A stretch of DNA of 64,000 bases. It comes from Heligmosomoides polygyrus polygyrus (Eukaryota > Nematoda > Chromadorea > Rhabditida > Heligmosomidae). This document shows positions 21,208-32,918 of the stretch, one piece after another (position 1 is the stretch's first letter; every line of letters begins with the position of its first letter). The notes under the pieces were generated by a model. It was given only the letters and a program-made list of their open reading frames with translations. It searched no databases and was not told where the DNA came from. Both the position numbers and the translations under genes were made by a program. The stretch spans positions 18,979,706 through 19,043,705 of the forward strand of contig OX377204.1 in the NCBI GenBank assembly GCA_947396885.1, given 5' to 3'.

Positions 21208-22188
21208 TTAGGTTGTCCCATAAGTCCCCGCCGTTTTTTTTTCCAACGATTCACTGCAGATTTCGCCGGCGGTCTCTTGCATAGTGCTGCATAGCTTTCG
21301 AAAGAGAATGATTTGCTCTATCAGAACGTGTATTGCACTTCTTTCTTCATCATGAATTTTCTCAATTTTTAGGTCGTTGAAGTGAAAAGTGAAAAAGTAG
21401 CCATTTGCGCACTTGTTCTCTCCGCTTAGGTTTGTAATTTTTTGCACAGTTTTTTATAGCACTTGGAAGATGTTCTGTACTACAAGAATATGTGTTAGTG
21501 CTATTTGCTCATTTGTCCTTTATTGATTTTTAGGTCACCAGATTGGGAATTCCGACTTTTCCGCCCGAATTTTTACCAAAACTCCGGTTCTGTGGTTGGA
21601 CTTTTTTGCTTGGTGTTATATGTCGTTTGGAAGAGGAAGTCTTGCTCAGTAAGAATTTGTGTCGCGTCTATTGGCTCACGCTGATTTCTGTCGAATATCA
21701 ACAACTGAAGAAGGAGAAGGAGTTGTTGGTGGAGACGATTTTTCTCTTTTTGGCATTTTGTTGATATTCAACAGAAATCAATAACCGCGACAAAGTCCAA
21801 CCACAGAGCAGGAGCTGTCGGCAAAAATGACCCTCCTCCTTCGGACGTCCCAATTTGATGGCCTAAAAATCAATAAAGGACAAGTGAGAAAATAGAACCA
21901 ACACATATTCTTGCAGTACAGAACATGGTCTTCCAAGTGCTATAAAAAACTGCGCAAAAAATTACAATCCTAAGCGGAGAGAACAAGTGCGCAAATGGCT
22001 ACTTTTTCACTTTTCACTTTTCACTTCAACGACCTAAAAATTGACAAAATTCATCATGAAGAAAGAAATGCAATACACGTTCTGATAGAGCAAATCACTT
22101 TCTTCCGAAAGCTATGCAGCGCTATGCAAGAGACCACCGGCGAAATCTGCAGTGAGTCGTTGAAAAAAAGACTTATGGGAGAACCTAG
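21208..22188. mobile_element. Mariner-derived foldback element
   Basis: Starts TTAGGTTGTCCCATAAGTCC, the standard mariner end, and finishes with the inverse of a diverged copy, flanked by TA (21,206-21,207; 22,189-22,190). The arms are about 450 bp and highly similar over their whole length (for example AACGACCTAAAAATTGACAA and its inverse near 21,360). The core around 21,670-21,790 forms a further stem. No transposase is present, so it would depend on an autonomous mariner. Confidence 0.85.
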
Positions 22189-22441
22189 TAGTTGTCGGAA
22201 TAGCTACTTAGGTGTACATAGCAAGCAGTGGTATGATCATAGTAGGATACTGGCACCATTGGCAGCGATGGGAGGAATTTCCCAGATAGTTTAAGAGTGG
22301 GAGGGTCATTTTATGGCCGCGATAGACACTTCTACTATTAGGCTGGAAAAAGGTCTCTTCACACTTCGAATTTTTTTTTACCGTTCTCCTTGTAAACACA
22401 CTAGCCAATATGATTGTTCGCACACGGGCATAGGTCAAGAC

Positions 22442-22555
22442 CAGGGATGAAAATTTTTATGGAAAAAGCGTAAGACGAAAGACGGAACGGAAACGTTCGA
22501 ATATGGCCGGAAACCGGGATACGAAACGCGGAAACGGAAATTCCGCACATCCCTG
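22442..22555. mobile_element. 114-bp hAT MITE with perfect 8-bp TSD
   Basis: Begins CAGGGATG and ends CATCCCTG. It is flanked by a perfect direct repeat GTCAAGAC (22,434-22,441 and 22,556-22,563). CAGGG ends and 8-bp duplications are classic for hAT elements. It is inserted in the 5' part of a mariner, so it is younger than that mariner. A diverged partial relative is seen near 63.7-63.8 kb. Confidence 0.9.
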
Positions 22556-22789
22556 GTCAAGACCCTTCTTGTACTTCATTATCTACCCATTCTTCCGGGC
22601 TCAACGCCAGATCTACTTCAGGGCCATTTTCGGCACGGCATCCTTCATGAATTCATCACAGGATCTATAGCACATCAGACATTCGACCAAATTAACGATA
22701 TGTGGTATATATGGCTTGGGATCTACTACTCATCGGACCTGTTAGAATGGTGAATGGAAGTTTTTCAAGGGAGATTATTCACTCGAGGT

Positions 22790-23640
22790 AAAGCAAGGTC
22801 AGAAAGGCTAACTGAGTTGGACGACATGAACTACTCCATCTTCTTCGTGCCGATAGTAGGCAGACGACACGTCAACTGGCAGAGAAGTTGAAGTCTCTCG
22901 TAGGGTAGTGGGAATCCATCTGAAGAATCTTGGTTTTGCATGGAAATTTGGAGCGCGGATTCCACATGCCCTGTCAGACAATCAGAAACGCCAACAGCTC
23001 TCCATCGCTGCTTCTCTTCTGTCCAGATACGAGAGGAAATCGTTTCTGTCGCGGATTGGGACAAGCGATGAGTCCTGGGTTCTGCATGCCAACTTCCGAA
23101 GAAAAAGACAATGCGTACAAAAGGAGAGAACCTCAAGCCTGATCTCAAGCCCAATGTTAACGAAAGAAAGATTCCCTTGAGTGTTTGGTGGGACATCAGA
23201 GGAGTGATTTACTGGGAAACCCTCAGAAGTTGAGAGACACTTACTGCTGCCACATACAATGGCCAACTCCACAATGTCGCTGCTGCTCTCCAAGAAATGA
23301 AAAGAGGCCTGAGAAGTCGAAGGTGATGATCCTGCATGACAATGCAAAGCGACATGTTGCAGGACTCACAAGAGAAACAATAAAAGAGCTGGGCTGTGAG
23401 ATAATGCCATATCCACCGTAAAGCGCTGAATTCGCCCCTATCGACTACCATCTCTTCCATGCTCTCAAGCAAGAAACTGGAGAGAAATATTCTGAAACGG
23501 ACGAAGACCTCAAAAACTGGATTCAGCTATGGTACGACTCCAGAACTGCAGTCTGTTACGCGAGAGGAATTAGAAAATTACTCAGCCTTTGGAACAGTGT
23601 AGTGGAGCAAAATGGAGATCATCTCAATTGATTTGACATT
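22790..23640 (+). pseudogene. Mariner transposase pseudogene
   Basis: Fragments in several frames read as a mariner DDE/D transposase: a helix-turn-helix-like part (RRVVGIHLKNLGFAWK), the first catalytic region TSDESWVLHANFRRKRQ, SVWWDIRGVIYWE, the second region MILHDNAKRHVAGLT, and the third region FAPIDYHLFHALKQ. The order and the D-(34)-D-like spacing fit mariner. Multiple frameshifts and stops make it dead. Confidence 0.85.
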
Positions 23641-23803
23641 GTAGTTGTAATGTAATAAATCTCTGAAAAAAGGTGAAAAGACTTTTTCCAACATAATAGA
23701 GTGATTGAAAAGCCCTGCAGCATTAGCACAACAAATAACACACAACCACTGCTGCAGCAAATTACAAAGTCACCACAAGTAATTGATGCAATGCCCATTT
23801 ATA

Positions 23804-24784
23804 CAGTTTTCACGCCAAATTGGACAATTTTCAACTCAAAGAGACTTTTTACGTCAAATTCGGCAATTTTCTAACTTAGCCTGAGAATTTCGAACGTCAT
23901 CCAAATCGAAATGACCTTCAGGAAGGTTAAACTACCGACTCAATATGTTGATTAGAGTAATTTTTTGTTAAGGAAGATTTGGTATAACTTCTGAATTTTT
24001 TAGTTCATCTGATCCAATAAGTGTAATAGTTTTTATAAAATTCTTACTTTTAGGGAAAATAATAAAAATGTGTCCCTACAGGTTGAACTACAGATCCGCA
24101 GGACGGTTAGGGTGATTTTTTGTTCACGGAAAATTTGGTATAACTCTTTTAAATTTTGCTTTAGTTCAGCTGCCCGAGCGAGTGAAAAATTTTATAGAAT
24201 TATTGCTTCTTGAGGAAGAACTTAACAAATTAAGTTTCGTCTTAAAGCACAGCAAAGCAGCAATCATTTGGTCCATGAAAAGGCCAGATTACGCCAGATT
24301 ACTCGAAAACCTCGCGATTTTTATTTGATTGATAGATTAAATACTGCTTACAGGGGGCACCGAAGAGAGATGTATTTTTTCAGTTGTTTTTGTTGGTTTA
24401 CAGGTGTGAAACTCTATGCAAAGGGGAACTTTATTATCAACCCAATAGAACCGCATGTCTTATACGAGTGCATGGCGCAATCTCTTCTTTTCCCACTAAA
24501 AAATGGCCGCGTTTCTGCTCTTCAAATCAAGCTATAGACCATTATTTTTCCACAAAGAATGGGACGTTTATAGAATTTCAAGCAAATAGCGGACTTGTTT
24601 GGTAAGTAAATTAAAACTTCGAAGAAACCATGGTAAAATTTTTTCTCGAACAAAAGTTATTCCTACCTTTTCAGAGGGTATTTAGTCTAATGTGGAAGGA
24701 GCTCGTTTTGATTTGGAAGAGTTCGGTTTGATTTCAAAAGTTTTAAGCTAGGTGAGAACGGTGTCCATTTGGTCATGAAAATGG
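23804..24784. mobile_element. AT-rich TIR element, CCATTTTCAC family
   Basis: The left end CAGTTTTCACGCCAAATTGG and the right end, inverse of CCATTTTCATGACCAAATGG, are flanked by TA. The interior shares GTTAAACTAC, GGTATAAC and TTTTATAAAATT-like segments with 17.2 kb and 34.5 kb. There is no credible frame. A cluster near 24,280-24,600 is unique to this copy. Confidence 0.65.
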
Positions 24785-24844
24785 TATATATTTGGAATTC
24801 TTACCATTTGCGGGGAACCTTTCTATTCCTCTCCGAAAAATTAG

Positions 24845-26292
24845 GTACGGAGAAAATGCCCGAACCTCACGGCGCGCGTTGCGTGCGGAAAAAATGCCCG
24901 AAATAGGGAGAAAATGCCCGCAAGCAGGGGAGAAAATGCCCGCAACCAGGGGAGAAAATGCCCGCGATCAGGGGAGAAAATTCCCGGGTCGACGAGAAGA
25001 ATCCATAGCACACCATCATGTGGTGAATAGCAAAAGCGCCGTAATAAAGAAAACAACTTTGAGCGGTAATCACCACTTAGGAAACTAAGAAAAGTTTGAA
25101 ACTGTGGAAAAAACCGTAGAAGAGCCTTAACGGGACGTATCAGCGACGTTTCGTTCGTACCAAAGCTCTAATGAGAAGTTGATCGCAAAACTTCATGTTC
25201 GAAAAACACTCTATACTTCGAGAAGGTGGCTTGAAAGATTTTTGGCGAGGTGCTACACCGTAGGTTCTGGTCATTTTAATAGCGTTTTTGGTAAAAAATA
25301 TGTTGCAACTAACCATTCAGATATTTAAATTCTTTATTCAATATGTGGAAATATCAGAAAAACAGCAACGAAGCGCATCAAAGTAGAAATCCTATACTGA
25401 GAAAAACTTTAATAAAAAAGGGCACAACAAGTATTTACGATACCAACGGTGTATCAGATGAAAATCACTTGAAAAGCAATAAATGCTGAAATATCTATGT
25501 TCAAATCCTGTTTTAGTAAAGAAGGAAATGTTTGGTCAAAAATGAAGACTTCATCAGAAAGACTCAGTAAAACCTCAGTAACTCCTAAAAACCAATTTGT
25601 AGATAAATTCCCAAATAAGTTCTGACATTTTCTCATTTTCTACTTCTCTACTTTGAAGTGTATGTACCTTACTGTTCACTCCGTGTGGCGTTCACGTGGC
25701 TCAATAACAAACTCAAAAATTGAGTTGGCCTACAGTTCCGAAGCTTCGAAAAGTAACTCTAAGTTACCAGGTTCCGTTGATGTGCTCGTTTTCTAGTTCT
25801 ACGTGCTAGAAATTGAGATCTGGGCCGAAACGCTTCTTTGACTCCTTTCAGTGTTTCAAGTGTTCTTTACACATAAAACACCGTTGGTACTAATTTAACC
25901 GTTGAGTATGCCTGTTAACTGTGTAACGAGAATCCTTCCTCGTATTCTCCAAAGCTTCTCTATCACGATAAGGCCATCAAGTCTGCTAGGGAATCCAAGC
26001 GATGGTGCCACAGTTTCAGTTGCCACGCCCACGATTTCTCATGCCCCCTACGCGACAGCATAAGAAAAATCCCTGTCCACATGATGACCATATGTGTTGT
26101 TGTAGTGGTTGTTGTAGTGGACCCTATCTAAAACCGTTCAGTGGCCACAGATATTTTCTCCCCTGGCTGTGGACATTTTCCCCTGGTCGCGGGCATTTTC
26201 TCCCCTGGTTGCGGGCATTTTCTCCCCTGGTGGCGGGCACTATTTCGCACCGAAACAGACGCGGCGCGGTTCGGGCATTTTCTCTCGTAATC
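24845..26292. mobile_element. TIR element with 22-bp subterminal repeats
   Basis: The left TACGGAGAAAATGCCCGAACC is mirrored by the right GGTTCGGGCATTTTCTCTCG. Each arm carries four or five tandem copies of a unit near GGGGAGAAAATGCCCGCAAC (22 bp), in inverse orientation between arms. Just inside, a CACCATCATGTGG-like segment is also mirrored near 26,080. The internal 1 kb is AT-rich and non-coding. Confidence 0.8.
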
Positions 26293-26736
26293 GAAAAATT
26301 ACGGGTTTTGTGAAAAAAGTAACTGAGAGGTCTCCACCTGCTGTTGTCAGTCTTCGAATCGCTTTGCTTGGGGAGGGAAGTATAAATGGGCCGTATAAAT
26401 CAGGTGTGCCCTCAGGATTTCATAGGAAGTGGAGTGGAGTGCATGGCGTATTCCCAGTGGTTTCGTTTCTCAAGTACACCATTCAGACCACTGTCCCTGG
26501 AGGACTATCGTCGACGCAAGGCGGCCGCGGCGCAGGCGCAGTAAGGAGGAAGACTTTCATCGGTGTCGAGCTGTCTCATGACCGGAGTGAATATGAGCAT
26601 ATGTATGTCGTATCCCCGTCTAGTATACTTGTACGAGCGATCCTAAGCTGTTTTCTTATCGCCCGGCTGGCTATGATATGTTTGATGTTCGAATCGTTTG
26701 TGTGTCGATTATGTTGTGCGTCGGCGATGAGGTCTT
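26293..26736. other. Unassigned interval
   Basis: No gene. Isolated blocks GTATAAATGGGCC near 26,380 resemble MITE ends. A GGCGGCCGCGGCGCAGGCG stretch lies near 26,520. Confidence 0.35.
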
Positions 26737-26810
26737 AGGCGGGGTTTATACTCGTTCCACGCGAGCAATCAATATTGATCGCTGCAGCTGCTGAAGTGTA
26801 AACCTTGCCT
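26737..26810. mobile_element. 74-bp GTTTATACT-family MITE
   Basis: AGGCGGGGTTTATACTCGTT at the left, and the inverse of AGGCAAGGTTTACACTTCAG at the right. A TA is duplicated at the edges (TTA left, TAC right). Its core contains ATCAATATTGAT and GCAGCTGC palindromes. It is the smallest member seen. Confidence 0.8.
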
Positions 26811-27295
26811 ACTGGACTGTTTGTGTACAGATGTGCTTCTCCAGCAGTCCTTCAGTCCAGCTGGCTGGGTTGTCATCGCTGGCTGATTAGTTCTTAATAA
26901 AGTCGTCGATCTGTCCGTGCGTCTGCGTCTAATACTGTCGGTGTATGTCATTGCTATTCAGTTAATTATAGATGTTGGAATAAAGCAGTGCGATTGTCGA
27001 TCGATCCAAGTGTTTATTCAGCCTATACGATAAATACGACCACGGTTTGGGTGACCGACCGACCGTGTGCACCCGTTTCTCACGATGGAGACGATAATAG
27101 CGATCGCTGTCCCATCTCGCTTTACGGCTACTACAGCTCCTTTGGTGGTTGTGCTCGAAGCCAAGAGCCTTTGCTGAGCAGACACTGACAGGCGACCGGG
27201 AGCTGAAATTAAAGCGGTTAGCTGCTGGTAGAAGGCCTTCTTGAAGCTAGAAACAACACAGGGATCGCGTTGGTGACTACTGGCTGGGGATTTGC

Positions 27296-27462
27296 TCAGG
27301 GGCCGGATTCATCGACGACTAACCCGCGAGCATAGGGGGTAGAGATACCTTTGGTGAAGCCTGCGCCTCTGCCTCTTGTTGCCTTATTTTTACCTGACTC
27401 TCATCTCTACCCCGTATACCCACATACCCATGGGTTTAATCGTTGATAAATCCGGCCCCTTG
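27296..27462. mobile_element. MITE with GGGGCCGGATTC ends
   Basis: CAGGGGCCGGATTCATCGAC at the left is inverse to ...TTGATAAATCCGGCCCCTTG at the right, with a second inner pair GGGGTAGAGAT/ATCTCTACCCC. A related element lies at 53,915-54,087. No clear target duplication. Confidence 0.75.
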
Positions 27463-27942
27463 AGTTGATGATGGTAACCATTTGATCTTGCGATGTATTT
27501 TGACAAGCTGTTCACCAAGATTTTAAACGACTTTACTCCGACTGACATTTTGGCAGTCTTTCTCTTCTTCGGAGCATGGGGAAGTTGGAAACATTGACAA
27601 CGCCGCTAGCCCAAACACTTCAAATTGAAATTACAAGGCTCTGAAGAGGGCAGGGCAAAGTTACCGATATGTCAGCAACAGCAATAAAGCCGTTAAAATT
27701 CTTGGTGAATTGCTTATCACGAATACATCGTAGACCAGCGACGTCATGCTAAGATTCATGGAAAGTCGGACCTGGACTTTTGATGTTAATGGACCGATTA
27801 ATGAATGACTAACAAACATGTCCTGTAGTGTAATATATCTAAAAGGACTCCGCATAATGATGGCCGCTGGGCGGACAACAGCTATTCTTGCGCTGTCGAG
27901 GTGACAAACGGGATTGGTCATTTCTGCGGAAGCACCTTACGA

Positions 27943-28321
27943 GAGTCTGACCTCCCAGACAAAGCTGGGAGCAATTCACCTACTCCAGAGGGATTCGTTC
28001 ATTCATCTATTCATGCCAATGCTATTGTTAAAACACGGTATACACCCCGGAGGAGAGAAGAGAACAATTGGCTGAGAAATGCTTTTTAAAAAACCAAAAC
28101 TCAAGGTGAGAGGAGAGAGAAGTAGTTCTGAGAACTTTAAAAAAGAAAGAATTAATCCAAAAGAAAGACGAAAAAGGGCGCTAGAGCTCATCTGCAGCAA
28201 AATCAGTACAAGAAGGCTTAAAAGAATTCCTTCTATTAGTCTATTAGGATGGAACGGTTGATTGGCGTCGGCGGGACCCGAACCAGGAAATTTGGATTTG
28301 GGTGCACGCGACAGTCTTCCG
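27943..28321 (+). repeat. Dispersed repeat R1, copy B (interrupted)
   Basis: CCCAGACAAAGCTGGGAGCA then TTCACCTACTCCAGAGGGA corresponds to the middle of R1. After a diverged stretch, CGGGACCCGAACCAGGAA and GGGTGCACGCGACAGTC correspond to its 3' part. It stops where the hAT-like element begins at 28,322. Confidence 0.55.
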
Positions 28322-29559
28322 CAGGGGTGCACACTAAATTCTGTGCATTAATTTTTTTAACGAAAAATTTTCGTTAAATTTCCGGTAAATCGTCAAATTT
28401 CCTCAAAAAATACAACTAGCTGCAAACCATTATTTCAAGTGAAAAAATTAGGGAGAACCTCGTACGTTTCAACTTCAAGAGGTCAAAGCTAAAGTTCAAG
28501 GAATGGAGTGTAAAACCGCGAAGTAAAATGAACTGTTCAACATCAACAAACACGGAAAAATGAACAATCGTTCAGCAACAAATCATCTACGGAGTGCGGA
28601 ATAAGAACAGGTGTGGAATTACCATTCAAGATGACCACCGACAAGGCATCTTAAGATCTTCGATCAGTATCCGGAGATACCCGGAGTTTCCCCCTTTCCT
28701 AGATCTTTTGTCCGACTGTTCTACGAGCATATGCAATCTTGTGGGCACCAGCCCATTAAGTACAGAGAGAACTAATAAAGATACAATTAAAAGCCTATCA
28801 GTGGAATGTTGACGTTGTCGAATGCACGAATTTAGGGTGCCTGATGTGTGAGACCAATCCATTTTTTTGCAACGTTGGGATCGTGACACGGCTCGTGTCA
28901 CACGGTCCCACATTGTCGAAAAGTGTTAGCGTTCAGGAAAAATAGTTTCTCTAATTTTCGTAATTGCGTTTTTATGAAATCGTTTAAAATACGCCCAGCG
29001 TCCAGAAAATTCCCTCCGCCTCAACTGTTCCAGATGGCGGATAAAATATACTGGGATAAGCAGCGCCAGATGAGGACAGGCATATCCAACGAGGAGGCTG
29101 GGCCAGTGCCTGGGGAATTTCCATCTCCAAAATGCATAACCCTTTCACTACACGCACGATTTTCAACTGAGTACCGCATGGGACGGCGCGCTTTTTCTCG
29201 CGCGCCGATAATTTGAATTATTTTATTTGTATTATTTATTAAACATGAAAAAAACAGTAACAAAAGAAGTTACCCATGGCTATCTTGACCGTAGATATTA
29301 GTGGACTCGCGATTATGTAATACTGTACCTTGATAATATTCCATGAACTATTTTTATGGTGGTGTCCGACGACATCGTCGGACAATGTCGTGAAGGGGTT
29401 AAAGGGTAAAGACAAAGGATATCCTCATTTCATCCGTTATCCTTGTCATTTAATACGTGGCAAATTCAATTTCTTTGAGAGCGCGGCGCATTCTAGTTCT
29501 GCGGGATATCCACGAGGCGTTTTGGTATTTGTCCGTATAATAGCTTCCTGTGGCCAGTC

Positions 29560-29730
29560 GATGAAGAACTTAACGTTCCCCTTTCCAGACAAGTCTAGTA
29601 CCAATTCACCGACCCCAGAGAGGTTGAAGGTTGGGTTGGCCTGGGAGGAAAATTTGGAAAAAAATACCAGAACCCTGGTATAGGTTGTACGCGATAGCCG
29701 GCACCTCCTCCGACTGCGCTACATACACCC
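29560..29730 (+). repeat. Dispersed repeat R1, copy C (3' part)
   Basis: CCAGACAAGTCTAGTACCAA, GGTTGGCCTGGGAGG and GGTATAGGTTGTACGCGATA match the 3' half of R1. It lies inside the hAT-like element. Confidence 0.65.
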
Positions 29731-29772
29731 CTGAAATGCATTATTTCCAAAAAATTCATAATAAATTCATGA

Positions 29773-30085
29773 AAGGATAAAGATAAAGGATAAAGGACGG
29801 CGTTACTCAATCCCTTTTGGATGCGCCACGCATTCTACTTCTACGGGAGGTGGTGGAGGCGGTTTGAGTGCGTATTTGGCTATACAATGACTTGCAGTGC
29901 CCAGCCGATGAACAAGTCAGCGCTTTATCCTTCCCAGACAAGTCTGGTACCAATTCACAGACCTCGGAGGGATGGAAGACTTGATTGGCCTGGGCGGGAA
30001 ATCCGAACCAGGAACCTGGTATCGGGTGCAGGCGGCAGTCGGCGCCTCCTTCGACTGCACCATACGCGCCCAAATTCATGAAAAA
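29773..30085 (+). repeat. Dispersed repeat R1, copy D (most complete)
   Basis: It begins with a (GGATAAA)n-like stretch, then GGATGCGCCACGCATTCTAC, then CAAGTCAGCGCTTTATCC, CAAGTCTGGTACCAATTCAC, GGCCTGGGCGGGAAATCCG and ends with CGACTGCACCATACGCGCC. This copy is the best reference for the repeat in the window. Confidence 0.75.
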
Positions 30086-30152
30086 ATTCATACAATTCGT
30101 GCAGATTTTAATATTTTTTTAGAAACAGTCCTAATTTTATTTACATTTACTA

Positions 30153-30204
30153 TTAGCATCCTATAATGTTGTAGGATGAGACCTACAACATTATAGGGTG
30201 CTAA
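30153..30204. repeat. Near-perfect 23-bp hairpin
   Basis: TTAGCATCCTATAATGTTG followed by TAGG, a short loop (ATGAGA), and the inverse copy ending GGGTGCTAA, with one mismatch. It lies inside the right part of the hAT-like element. Confidence 0.8.
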
Positions 30205-30357
30205 GAGTAAATGTGATAAACTCATTGAAAAAAATTCGTTAAAAATTCCGTTAGATTTCTAAAAAATTCCGTTAAGTCGTTAAGCCAGATTTTAACGAAA
30301 AAATGCCGTCAATTCGTTAAATTCGTTAAATCGTTAACCGTTAAATGTGCACCCCTG

Positions 30358-32657
30358 GTCTGTAGATTTGCGTTGCTCCCATTCGGAACGGTTAATCCTG
30401 GGGAGAGGTCGATATAATGATCGATAATGACTGGGCGGTGGTCAATCTCCACTTGTGAGACTCATCAGCGACTACTTATTCGATCGACTCCCTTTGCACT
30501 TTTAAACTCTGGGGAAAAATCGATAATATAGGTCGACATCGATCGCCTGTTCAATATGTTCACTTTCTGTGAAGTGTGTTCTGCGGCCATCATTTCCGGA
30601 TCGAATAGGTGGACAGAGGGACGAACACATACACTAGCCTTTTTCTGTATGTCAGGATCGAATGGGAAGTCGTTACCTGTTTTCTGAGGCAGGCTTCAGA
30701 TTGGCAAATACGTGCCATATTCTTCAAAGAGTTTCTTCCACCGAGTACTTGACAGTCTAGGCTGGATGGACGTATCGGAATGGAAAACAGTGCGACATCT
30801 CTTTTGTGAATATCTTCGGATCATTATAAAGTGTGTGGTAATTATAAAGGTTAGAAATTCCATAAAGTTCGAAAAGACGTTCTTTTCTTAGGCCGATCAG
30901 TAGCTTCCAGACTAGTTGATGGGTTAATCATCCGTATGTGATGGCCTTTCAGTGGAATGCGGCGGTATTTCACTCCGTGCCTTCAGAATGTCTTTCTTTA
31001 TCGGAAGAAACAACCAGCTGGATTGGGGTCAAGGACACCCGCCGAGCCAGTCTCGGCATCTGAATGATGTCCTTCCTCATATTAAGGGACTGATGCTGAA
31101 CTAGTATAGTGATAGTGAGGAGCAAGGTCTCATGTCGAAGTTCGGTATTGTACTCGGCGTGAAGGTGCTTCTCATTACCGTCACCACATCCCCTATGCTA
31201 TTCTGCCGTCTGGTCCAAAGTGGCCACGAGTCTTTGATCTGTTGAGGACTTCAAGAGCAACTGTTAGGAATACTCTACTGCTTCAACGGTGCCGGTTGGG
31301 TGCAGCATACACACCTTCTGTTCCAAGAACGCATAGTTATCTTAGATTGAGTCGTATGTAAGGTGGCCACAAATGATATCGAGACAGTTGTTTTAGTACT
31401 AGTCGGCAATGTGGCCGGTATGGAGATGAGCCAGCCAATTAGGGCACCGACCTAACACACTCTCTGGGTTCTTCCGCTTGATACGACTGGGCTGAGTATA
31501 AGCGATCGCTCAGTGCTGGAAGTTGTTAGCTTCGATATCCAACGGTGTTAAAATTGCCCGCAACCCGGAGTTCTACCCCTGGTCAGCTACGTACCCTCAT
31601 TGGCTGACACGGATGAGTCCGCTCTGATCAACAGTAGCTCATTTGCCTCGTTTACTTGCGTCAGCCACAGCCGAATCCAGCTGGAATAGGTGCTATGACG
31701 GGTGTGTTTTTGCCTCACCATGTAGGCCACATTGTCGACCATTACCGGTGTTTCTTAAGGTGTCGTTAGAAAAAGAGAAACAATTGTTCGTTGATGTGTT
31801 CGAGTTAATTACTTTTAGACTCAGTGGCTGGTACTGATGTTTTGAGCTGTTAAAACGATGTTTTGCTGCGATCAAAACTCGAGCGCCAGACAGGACTCAA
31901 ACCCGCACCACTTGCTAATTTGACTCTACACCACTACAACAACAGCGCCATTTGATCCAACAAGCTCCTCGTTCAGTTTCTTGAAAACATTGCAGACAGC
32001 ATAGCGTCCCGACTACCGTTAGAGGCACAGTTGATTGAGGCAATATAGCTCTGGGGAACTGACGGATGTGGCATTCAGATGCCTTCTGCTTAGCCGGATT
32101 CAACCTGTTTCCCTAGCCCATTCGAAACGGGGAAGACAACCTCCACCAGCTTTCTTGAGACGCTGAAAATTGCCCAGAAATAATGGCAGGCAGGTGTTCC
32201 GCCCATGAAACGACACCCGTTCGGCGATAATGTGGTCACGTACCTCGATCTGCTCAATTACCCAGTCCTCGCATTCGGCGTCGCCGCGATTTCGTAGAAC
32301 CCGCAGCGCTAGTGTCTCGGACTGGCACAGTCCATGAGCTGGAATTGTTTGGACAATTGACAAGAAACAGGGCAATGTGAAATTAGTGTACCCCGATCTG
32401 AGAAGTTGTCGAAGATACAGCCAGTTTCCTGTTGGTTACAGTGCACAGAGTTGAAGAACGTCGGAAAGCAGTTCTCGCCAAGCATGTAGATGCCGCGGCA
32501 CACTGTAATAGGTTTTTGAAATTTGCTCAACAGAATTGTCATTTTCCTCACAGTCTAGAATGGCCATTACAGAGATTCCAAGCTACTTCAAGATAAGGTA
32601 CTTTCTTCGAAACGTTTGTGCTGGCCGAGACTCGAACCAGCTTCCTCTGCCTCCTAA
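30358..32657. other. Unassigned 2.3-kb interval
   Basis: No gene recognised. A segment near 30,540-30,620 is related to the repeat at 8.2-8.7 kb, and ATCGAT-type motifs occur up to 30,540. A weak tRNA-like sequence is listed separately. The rest shows no motif I can name. Confidence 0.35.
31885..31960 (-). ncRNA. Weak tRNA-like sequence
   Basis: On the minus strand GTAGTGGTGTAGAGTCAAAT resembles an A-box region and GCGGGTTTGAGTCCTGTC a B box. The acceptor ends do not pair convincingly, so this is at best a tRNA-derived repeat. Confidence 0.3.
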
Positions 32658-32849
32658 CAAGGAAATTGTGTGAACGGTACGCCGGAACGGCAAGAACGAG
32701 TACCATAGGGAGAATTCCCGTCCTTCAAATAGTAACAAAACATGTCCCGTTTTTGCCGAATCCTTGAGGCAAACAAGTTCGTGGGTGTAATGGTTAAGGG
32801 TCCGCAGAGCGAGCTCTTCACGGCAGTGCAAGATCTCGGTGTCGTGTAT

Positions 32850-32918
32850 TGGGTGGCGCAGTGGTAGAGGGCACGCCTCATGTTCGTGAGGTCTAGGATT
32901 CGGTTCCCATGCTGCCTC
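32850..32918 (+). ncRNA. tRNA-like module, left arm
   Basis: GGGTGGCGCAGTGGTAGAGG (A-box-like), a CTCAT-GTTCGTGAG anticodon-stem-like part with CAT in the loop, and GGATTCGGTTCCC (B-box-like). It looks derived from a tRNA-Met type gene, but the outer stem is lost. Its inverse copy is at 33,806-33,872. Confidence 0.55.

Larger units (their letters stand above)
22338..23696 (+). mobile_element. Decayed mariner element
   Basis: Ends TTAGGCTGGAAAAAGGTCTC and the inverse of TTATGTTGGAAAAAGTCTTT, with TA on each side (22,336-22,337; 23,697-23,698). Without the hAT MITE at 22,442 it would be about 1.24 kb, the normal mariner length. It encodes a broken transposase on the plus strand. Confidence 0.8.
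28322..30357. mobile_element. hAT-like element, CAGGGGTGCACA ends, copy 1
   Basis: Starts CAGGGGTGCACACTAAATTC and ends ...TTAAATGTGCACCCCTG. Next to the ends are TTTAACGAAAAATTTTCGTT and CGTTAAATTCGTTAAATCG stretches. Flanks GTCTTCCG/GTCTGTAG agree at 5 of 8 positions, a weak target duplication. The interior shares CTGCAAACCATTATTTCAAG and much else with the copy at 47,847-53,746. Two R1 copies lie inside. No transposase frame is seen. Confidence 0.8.

Noticed and set aside
24792..25088. 98-codon frame rich in GENARDQG-like repeats
   Set aside because: Translation of the 22-bp subterminal tandem repeats of a foldback element.
32850..32918. Functional tRNA-Met gene
   Set aside because: Box-like sequences are present but there is no acceptor stem, and the sequence is duplicated in inverse inside a transposon.
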